In this document: positions 6,214 through 10,497 of the stretch, in pieces
Layout: every line of letters starts with the position of its first letter
How positions within the stretch are numbered: the stretch's first letter is position 1
Origin: an uncultured Clostridia bacterium
GTDB lineage: Bacteria; Bacillota; Clostridia; Oscillospirales; Ruminococcaceae
DNA: 10,497 nucleotides
Direction of reading: 5' to 3'
Assembly (NCBI GenBank): GCA_947177695.1
Contig: CAMWVO010000032.1
Coordinates: 1-10,497 of the forward strand
Translations under genes and position numbers: made by a program
The notes under the pieces: model-generated
Database searches by the model: none
Told to the model about the DNA's origin: nothing
Seen by the model: only the letters and a program-made list of their open reading frames with translations

Positions 6214-6246
6214 CCAAAATTAAAAGCACCCTTATTCAGAGTGCTT
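6214..6246 (-). terminator. Intrinsic terminator after the minor capsid/small-ORF pair
   Basis: On the minus strand AAGCACTC pairs with GGGTGCTT (one T-G wobble) around the 7-base loop TGAATAA, followed by TTAATTTT. The final codons and TAA stop of the 61-codon ORF are inside the hairpin. It would attenuate transcription between the capsid/JAB pair and the scaffold gene. Confidence 0.55.
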
Positions 6247-6417
6247 ATTTTTATTAACGACTTTTTCTAATGCTTCTCTTACAGGAAGCTTCGAGTTAAG
6301 AACTTTAAGATATTCTGCATAGGTCATGTCAAATTCTCTCATGCACCATTCTTCACGCTCCTCATCAGTTTTGCATCCTTCAATTCCAACGTCGCATAAA
6401 GTAATTTTTCTATCCAT
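6232..6417 (-). CDS. Small acidic protein overlapping the JAB-tailed capsid gene; candidate immunity protein
   Basis: A 61-residue protein from the ATG at 6417, whose first 8 bases overlap the end of the capsid gene (ATGGATAG, with TAG its stop). AGAGG lies about 12 nt upstream, and a GTG at 6438 would add 7 residues. It is charged and acidic in the middle (TDEEREEW), has three Cys (residues 8, 15, 25) and a helical FDMTYAEYLKVL segment, and shows no signal peptide or membrane helix. I do not recognise the family. Such a gene is not part of the standard head module. It is AT-rich like the JAB-like end of the preceding gene and is followed by a terminator. Its place directly after a capsid protein with an enzymatic C-terminus is that of an immunity gene for a phage-encoded polymorphic toxin, which is inference. 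Confidence 0.6.
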   Translation of the reverse strand: MDRKITLCDVGIEGCKTDEEREEWCMREFDMTYAEYLKVLNSKLPVREALEKVVNKNKHSE

Positions 6418-7885
6418 ATATCCAACCAACCTCTTCACAAAATGCTTGAATAGCTTCGTTTGTTTGTCCGAATTTTGTAATGCTACGCTGATAAGCCATT
6501 TTCAATGATCGTATTTCCATGGCTGTTGTTGCCTTTTTAGCGTCGCCCATTCTAACAGTGCAAATTCTACCGTCATGTCCGACAGAGATAATAGCTTTCA
6601 TTTTGTCAACATCGTTCAACGCCATAATATCCGACAAGCTGAGCGGCGTGTTATTCGGGTGATTATGTATAAGAATATAATCCCGTTTTTCAGAAAGAAG
6701 TTTATCGCCAACGTCCCCGCTGTCACTGTAATGTGTTTTCGTAAGCCTTTGAAGCTTTTTTCCGCTTTCCGAAAGCAAATAAATTGTCTCAGATGGCTTG
6801 TTGTCATTCTCAACAACGGCAAGCTGTGAATATTTACGAGCCGCTTTATCAAGCTTAGGGTTAAATAATCCCTCGAATTGCTTTTTAAAGGCGGTGCTGT
6901 TAAGAAAATCAGCATTTGCCGGATAATACGGACGGTTATTATTGCCTCCGCTGTTGATATTGGTTTTTCCGGCAGTATATCTTTTCGCCGCATAAACCGC
7001 TTTCTGGCTTACCGACCGTCCAAACCCGTCCACGCGAACGCGTGAATTATCCGGAAGCAGTCCCGTCGCCTTGAGATGATCCGCAAGTCGGGCTTCCTGC
7101 CGTTTGAGGACAGCGGACTTTTTTGCAAACTCGCTGTCATACTTAGCCTTTGCAATAGGATCATTCTCAGCCGACCGCGCACCGTCCAGAGCCGCAAGCT
7201 CACGCTTAGACTTTCTGATCGCGCGCTCATACCCGCGCTGCTTTTGAGTATCCGCATAAACCTGTGCATTTTCCGCAAGAGAAAAAGTCGGCTCGTTGGC
7301 GGGACGTGAAAGCCCCTCGAAGTACGGAAAGAACGAGTGCCGACAGTTCCAGCCGCATAAGCCGTCCCCGGTACCGTAACCCGTCGCGTCATAAAAGTAC
7401 GGGTATTTCGGGTGACCCCTGACAAGGCTGTAAATCCGCCCCTGCCACTCCGCATGAGAGGGACGCGCACCCAGATGAGAGCTGACCTCCACAAGCTGAC
7501 AGTCCATTTCGTCGGCAAGTCCCAGCTGCAGATCGCCGCAAGTCTTGCCGATAGCCGTACCGACCGCGCGCCTGACAGCAACGTCAAGCTGATCGGTGCG
7601 CCCGGACTTGTAGTTCACACACTTTATCCCGTCCGCGCCAAGCTTTTTGACAGCTCTAAACTGCGCCTCCTGCGGGGTAAACGCCCCGCTTGCGACCTCC
7701 AGATACGCCAAGTCCAGAGCGTCGGAAAGCTGACGGTTCACTGTTGCCGCCGCGGAATTGGTGAGATTTCTCATCAATCCGTTGGTGTTTTTCAAGCCTT
7801 TTATGAGGGCGTTGGAAAAAGCCGCCGAGCGGGTATAGTTTGTAAGCTTCTCACGGTAATCGCCCGACAAGATACCGTCCGCCAT
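6410..7885 (-). CDS. Phage minor capsid protein 2 with C-terminal JAB/MPN-like domain, N-terminally truncated
   Basis: Residues 1-200 match the C-terminal two-thirds of Phage_min_cap2 proteins, portal-associated and internal to the head: DLAYLEVASGAFT, DQLDVAVRRAVGTAIG, HLGARPSHAEWQGRIYS and GLCGWNCRHSFFPYFEG. Family members have roughly 85-90 more residues at the front. Here the frame continues upstream of the ATG only to ~7974 (still family-like: KVSEKTVKELYTDAVRTAI) and then hits a stop, and the ATG at 7885 has no SD. Residues ~205-300 are charged and coiled-coil-like. After a NSGGNNN linker the C-terminal ~160 residues form a separate domain with Glu366, ILIHNHP (His407, His409), Ser416 and Asp419, matching the JAMM zinc-peptidase pattern E...HxHP...SxxD with one residue fewer between His and Ser. 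This resembles capsid-borne toxins of temperate phages. The capsid part is secure; the JAB assignment is moderately so. Confidence 0.8.
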   Translation of the reverse strand: MADGILSGDYREKLTNYTRSAAFSNALIKGLKNTNGLMRNLTNSAAATVNRQLSDALDLAYLEVASGAFTPQEAQFRAVKKLGADGIKCVNYKSGRTDQLDVAVRRAVGTAIGKTCGDLQLGLADEMDCQLVEVSSHLGARPSHAEWQGRIYSLVRGHPKYPYFYDATGYGTGDGLCGWNCRHSFFPYFEGLSRPANEPTFSLAENAQVYADTQKQRGYERAIRKSKRELAALDGARSAENDPIAKAKYDSEFAKKSAVLKRQEARLADHLKATGLLPDNSRVRVDGFGRSVSQKAVYAAKRYTAGKTNINSGGNNNRPYYPANADFLNSTAFKKQFEGLFNPKLDKAARKYSQLAVVENDNKPSETIYLLSESGKKLQRLTKTHYSDSGDVGDKLLSEKRDYILIHNHPNNTPLSLSDIMALNDVDKMKAIISVGHDGRICTVRMGDAKKATTAMEIRSLKMAYQRSITKFGQTNEAIQAFCEEVGWIYG

Positions 7886-8010
7886 CGCAAACCGATAGAT
7901 CTTCTCGTCCTCACGGATAGCGGTTCTGACCGCGTCCGTGTAAAGCTCCTTGACAGTCTTTTCGGAGACCTTCAGATTTTACGTCGTTTGACGGCATTTT
8001 AAAATTTTGA

Positions 8011-8083
8011 TTTTTAATATTTTTTAATATCTTTTTGGGGTTTATTATAAAAATAAACCCCAAATAAACCCCAAGCAAACCCC
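8011..8083. repeat. AT-rich tandem repeats, 10-bp hairpin and CCCC-run repeats at the capsid-gene breakpoint
   Basis: TTTTTAATAT is repeated twice in tandem at 8011-8030. GGGGTTTATT (8037-8046) and AATAAACCCC (8052-8061) form a perfect 10-bp hairpin with an ATAAA loop. The 11-base unit AAATAAACCCC then repeats (8051-8061, 8062-8072, and AAGCAAACCCC at 8073-8083). On the minus strand these read as three TTTGGGG-like units downstream of the ATP-binding protein gene. There is no U-tract for termination on the minus strand. The block marks the change from flank DNA to truncated capsid gene. Confidence 0.7.
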
Positions 8084-8106
8084 AAAAATATCACCAAAAA
8101 ATCCCT

Positions 8107-8811
8107 CTATTTTATCAAATATCTTCTCGCCTTACGTTCGCCTATAGCTGATAATAAATTTTTATTAACCATGTCAGCAAGTATTCTTTTTGTTGTACTT
8201 TCAGCAAGATTTAAAATATCTCTCGCCTCCGAGTTTGAAATACTGTTATGCTCTTTCAAATATTCGAGCACCTTTTTTTCATTATCCGTTAAGCTGAATT
8301 TATCGGCTTTTATCGGCTTTTTATCGGCTTTTATCGGCTTTTCATATATCAGAACTTCAATTCTGAAAACGTCGTCCTCAAATAAAATCGGCTCACCGCC
8401 TGCATAAATTTTCGTATACTTGTAAAGATTTCGCACACCGGAACCAAGCTCGTCCGCCCTGCCGATATTTGAAAAGAAGTTCGCAATTATCGGATTTTTG
8501 GGATATGGCGTAAAATTCTCCGCGCTGATTTGCCCATAAAAATAAACCTTATTTGCATTTTCAGTAAACATTTTGTCCCTTTCAATAACAAGCTTTGCAG
8601 GAAACGGACTTGCATATTCCCTATGCATAAGAATATTACTGACAATTTCCCTTGCAATTATCGAACGGACGCTTACACGCTGATCCCCGTCAAGATAAAA
8701 CCTATCATCTGTATGCTTGCAGACAAACGCCATAAGCCTGTCATATGCCTCAATCAAATTAGTGCGAACATCATCACGGTCGTCGTAACGGTCGGTATTA
8801 TCAATTCGCAC
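8107..8811 (-). pseudogene. 3' part of AlbA_2/HATPase_c_4 ATP-binding transcriptional regulator (frameshifted gene)
   Basis: This is the downstream half of one disrupted gene. It contains DRYDDRDDVRTNLIEAYDRL, the GHKL-type ATPase N-box AREIVSNILMHREYASPFPA (residues ~53-72), IGRADELGSGVRNLYKY (G-box, 117-132) and a C-terminal winged helix (172-234, LTDNEKKVLEYL ... SEARDILNLAESTTKRILADM). In the family the HATPase_c_4 and winged-helix parts follow an AlbA_2 domain in one chain of about 470 residues; these proteins are often mislabelled as RecG-like helicases. The only start here is a GTG at 8811 with no SD, and family similarity continues upstream of it in the same frame (DAIVRIDN), so it is a fragment rather than a separate gene. 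A KPIKADK heptapeptide is duplicated at ~158-171 in the linker. Confidence 0.75.
8301..8342 (-). repeat. In-frame 21-bp tandem duplication built of four TATCGGCTTTT units
   Basis: TATCGGCTTTT recurs at 8301, 8311, 8322 and 8332 with alternating 10/11-bp spacing, so two 21-bp blocks keep the frame and encode KPIKADK twice. It lies between the HATPase and winged-helix domains, a tolerant linker. Replication slippage is the likely origin. Confidence 0.8.
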
Positions 8812-9512
8812 GATTGCGTCTCCGTCCTATATGCAGGAAGGCAGGATTTAATCGTTTCGTCCTTGCCGAAAAGCAGCACTGCCGCAATATTATAACCCGA
8901 TTTTCCTGTGACAAAATCCTGCTCATAAAGCCCTGCACTTTTAAAAATATCTATGTCGTCCATAGAAATCCAAGGGTGGTTCGGGTCTTTGCTTTTAGCT
9001 AAATTTCGCACCTTTTGCAGCAAATCTATACGCAGATTTTCCTCTGTAATGTACGGGAATAATTTTTTCTCGGTAAAATCAGATTGCTTGCGCAAATACA
9101 ATTCCTCAAGCTGCGCCGCCGATTTAGTTATATCAACATCAGCGTCCTCAATACGGTCATAAACGATTTTATTGCAGGTATGAACCTGTGAGCTTTTAGG
9201 TACATAAACATAGAGAACTATTTTGCCGTTTATCTCATATTCCTCCGCAGAAAGAAACAGCGTGGGAGAAATTTTCTGCGGATTGTTGAGCATATTTGAG
9301 AAATTCTTGCGCATATCCTTTACGCAGTTGGGATTAACGCCAATCACTTCTCCGTTGTCGTTCACACCCATAAATAAATGCCCGCCAAATCGGTTTGAAA
9401 ACGAGCAAATTGTTGGGTAAACATCGGACGTTATATCATTTGTACATTTTTTAAATTCAACTGTAACGCTCTCGCCCTGTGATATTATATCCAAAAGAGT
9501 TTCTGTAAGCAT
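8754..9512 (-). pseudogene. 5' part of AlbA_2-domain ATP-binding regulator (frameshifted gene)
   Basis: The N-terminal half, with a strong start: ATG at 9512 preceded by GAGAGGG and a near-perfect promoter. Residues ~1-130 form an AlbA_2 (Schlafen-AlbA_2, PF04326-type) domain: SVTVEFKKCTNDI, then PTICSFSNRFGGHLFMGVND and GEVIGVNPNCV, which in this family binds nucleic acid. Family similarity runs through YNIAAVLLFGKDETI and SCLPAYRT to about 8824, after which 20 or so unrelated residues end at 8754. The shift back to the proper frame (DAIVRIDN...) fits an extra GA: ACGGAGACG where ACGGACG would keep frame (positions ~8818-8824). So a full-length gene of about 470 codons has been interrupted by a 2-bp duplication, or the read contains an error. 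Family members are putative DNA-binding regulators; some act in defence or toxin loci. Confidence 0.75.
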
Positions 9513-9545
9513 TTCGTAGCCCTCTCTAAAATCAAGTATATCATT

Positions 9546-9574
9546 ATTATACCAAATAAAAATACTAAAGTCAA
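9546..9574 (-). promoter_or_regulatory. Strong sigma-A promoter of the AlbA_2 gene
   Basis: TTGACT (9574-9569) and TATAAT (9551-9546) on the minus strand, separated by exactly 17 AT-rich bases; 11 of 12 hexamer positions match consensus. The start codon is about 34 bp past the -10 box, with GAGAGGG in between. It is one of the best promoters in the window. Confidence 0.8.
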
Positions 9575-9601
9575 ATAAAATTAAATATATTTCATATAAT
9601 T

Positions 9602-9639
9602 GCGGGGCTGCAGACGTTATTTACGTCACACAGCCCCGC
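9602..9639. repeat. Strong nested hairpin between the hypothetical gene and the AlbA_2 promoter
   Basis: GCGGGGCTG (9602-9610) pairs perfectly with CAGCCCCGC (9631-9639), and an inner GACGT/ACGTC stem (9613-9617, 9623-9627) closes a TATTT loop. The GC-rich hairpin stands out in AT-rich DNA. It probably terminates or protects the 3' end of the upstream transcript, though there is no clean U-run on either strand. Confidence 0.6.
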
Positions 9640-9698
9640 CACTTATGTTGCTAAAGTAGTGCATTATCCAAACAGATAGTTACACTCCATAAATAAAT

Positions 9699-9902
9699 TT
9701 ACCGAGTATTTTCAACGCCGTACTTCCTGTAAAAATCCTCAATATCGGCATTATTACGAACAAGCTCAGCATAATGCAGCTTTTTGTCTGCAGCGCTGTA
9801 AAATCCGATAGTTTTTTCACCTGTGCAAATGCTGGATTCTATTTTTATATCTTCCGAAGTAAATCCGTCCGGAATTGAGAGAATTTTATTTTTATTTTTC
9901 AA
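9699..9902 (-). CDS. Small hypothetical protein (67 residues)
   Basis: Begins with TTG at 9902, with GAAGG 8 nt upstream, which is a credible start. The protein has a Lys/Asn-rich N-terminus, a Cys in SSICTGEKTIGFYS, then KKLHYAELVRNNADIEDFY and a short RKYGVENTR end. It looks like a compact cytoplasmic alpha/beta protein with no signal peptide or membrane segment. I do not recognise a named family. It lies between the endonuclease-domain gene and the AlbA_2 gene; a strong hairpin follows 60 bp after its stop. No function can be given. Confidence 0.55.
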   Translation of the reverse strand: MKNKNKILSIPDGFTSEDIKIESSICTGEKTIGFYSAADKKLHYAELVRNNADIEDFYRKYGVENTR

Positions 9903-10017
9903 GATTATCGCCTTCTAACATAAAATTTATTCTTTTCAACATAAAAAATATTAAATTATTACCAAAAACATGGATTTAATATTTATTTTATTGCGCTTGT
10001 TATCCTTGTAAAATTTT

Positions 10018-10497
10018 TTAAATCAATTTCAAAAGTTCATTTTCAAGCTTTTCTTTTTCCATGCTTCCTGTTGTGCTGAATCTGATTAAAGGAATATTGT
10101 ATTTTTCTAAAATAATATCTTTAAGCTGATCTCGTTCACTTTGCTTTTCATTAGCATTGTGAAAGGCATAACCGTCAACCTCAATTGCTAAAACAGGAGC
10201 CTTGTCAATGGCATTAAAAATGAGAAAATCCAAATGAGTCAAAGGATTCATTGCATATTCCATCTCTCTATCGGTAAGCTTATATGGATCACGGATTAAT
10301 GTGCTTAATGATTGGTGTGATAAAAAATCAAATTTTGAAAATTTACTCATATTCAATACTTCACCTATCAAAGCGCACATTATGTTTTCAGAATCATATT
10401 CCGAAATGCGTTTTTTATTTGTTAGGTATTTTTTCCTCTTTTCTTCATAACATTTATAAAGCATATCAAAAACCGAATAAATATCACTTTGTTTAAT
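10018..10497 (-). CDS. C-terminal DUF2726/Vsr-like endonuclease domain of a larger protein (5' end outside window)
   Basis: The frame is open to the window edge (IKQSDIYSVFDMLYKCYEEK continues upstream of the first ATG at 10464), so this is the last ~159 residues of a longer protein. It shows a restriction-endonuclease-like fold: SHQSLSTLIRDP, HLDFLIFNAIDKAPVLAIEV with Asp79 and Glu95 as PD-(D/E)xK acidic residues, then VDGYAFH, ERDQLKDIILEKYNIPLIRF. This 'D...EvDG..fH...eRD..KD.il..y.iPl.Rf' pattern is the DUF2726/Vsr-like family. In clostridia the same tail, preceded by 'YSVFDLLY' and 'EYDSENLM'-like sequence, often ends AAA/superfamily-I helicase proteins, so a helicase-nuclease fusion is likely but its front is not visible. 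Numbering is from 10464. Confidence 0.7.
   Translation of the reverse strand: MKQSDIYSVFDMLYKCYEEKRKKYLTNKKRISEYDSENIMCALIGEVLNMSKFSKFDFLSHQSLSTLIRDPYKLTDREMEYAMNPLTHLDFLIFNAIDKAPVLAIEVDGYAFHNANEKQSERDQLKDIILEKYNIPLIRFSTTGSMEKEKLENELLKLI

Noticed and set aside
8037..8083. Four-tract G-quadruplex on the minus strand
   Set aside because: Only three GGGG runs are on that strand; the fourth run (8037-8040) is on the plus strand and pairs as a hairpin.
8301..8342. CRISPR array from the TATCGGCTTTT repeats
   Set aside because: The units are adjacent without spacers and lie in frame inside a protein linker.
8107..9512. RecG helicase
   Set aside because: There are no helicase motifs; AlbA_2 and HATPase_c_4 domains with a winged helix are commonly mislabelled as RecG-like.

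Overview
The window looks like a degenerate prophage (or phage-derived) segment in a low- to mid-GC clostridial chromosome, probably a gut Oscillospiraceae/Ruminococcus-type host. This placement is inferred from the gene families, the strong AGGAGG-type ribosome binding sites and the AT-rich intergenic DNA; no rRNA or other marker is present to confirm it. Nearly everything is on the minus strand, so genes are read from high to low coordinates.

Right flank (10497-8100): the 3' end of a large protein with a DUF2726/Vsr-like endonuclease domain (5' end outside the window), a 67-codon hypothetical gene, a strong hairpin, and a gene for an AlbA_2/HATPase_c_4 ('RecG-like') ATP-binding regulator. 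That gene has an excellent sigma-A promoter but is split by what looks like a 2-bp duplication. The coding content resembles host accessory or defence DNA rather than phage structural DNA.

Central phage head module (about 7975-3290): minor capsid protein 2 (N-terminus lost), whose C-terminus carries a JAB/MPN-like metallopeptidase domain; an overlapping 61-codon ORF; a GP20-type scaffold; the major capsid protein; an HeH-domain head protein; a gp6-like head-tail connector; a head-closure-type protein; and the first ~79 codons of a second minor capsid protein. Spacing is tight, with ATGA or 1-nt junctions and good SD sequences. No terminase, portal or tail gene is present.

Left module (about 3290-436): at ~3290 the second minor capsid gene is abruptly joined to the 3' part of a DNA cytosine-5 methyltransferase. 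This is translationally coupled to a small XRE-type regulator. Next come an Amidoligase_2 enzyme, a gamma-glutamylcyclotransferase-like protein and a C39/papain-like cysteine peptidase. The last three form a recognisable make/break cassette for amide (gamma-glutamyl or peptide) bonds. Both the amidoligase 3' end and the cyclotransferase carry apparent single-base deletions in homopolymers, so this copy is either decaying or contains sequencing errors. A plus-strand membrane-protein fragment sits at the left edge.

The two most interesting systems are (1) the amidoligase-cyclotransferase-peptidase cassette with an adjacent repressor-like gene and a palindrome over its promoter, and (2) the capsid protein with an AT-richer JAB-like C-terminal domain followed by an overlapping small gene, the layout of a phage-borne polymorphic toxin and its immunity gene.
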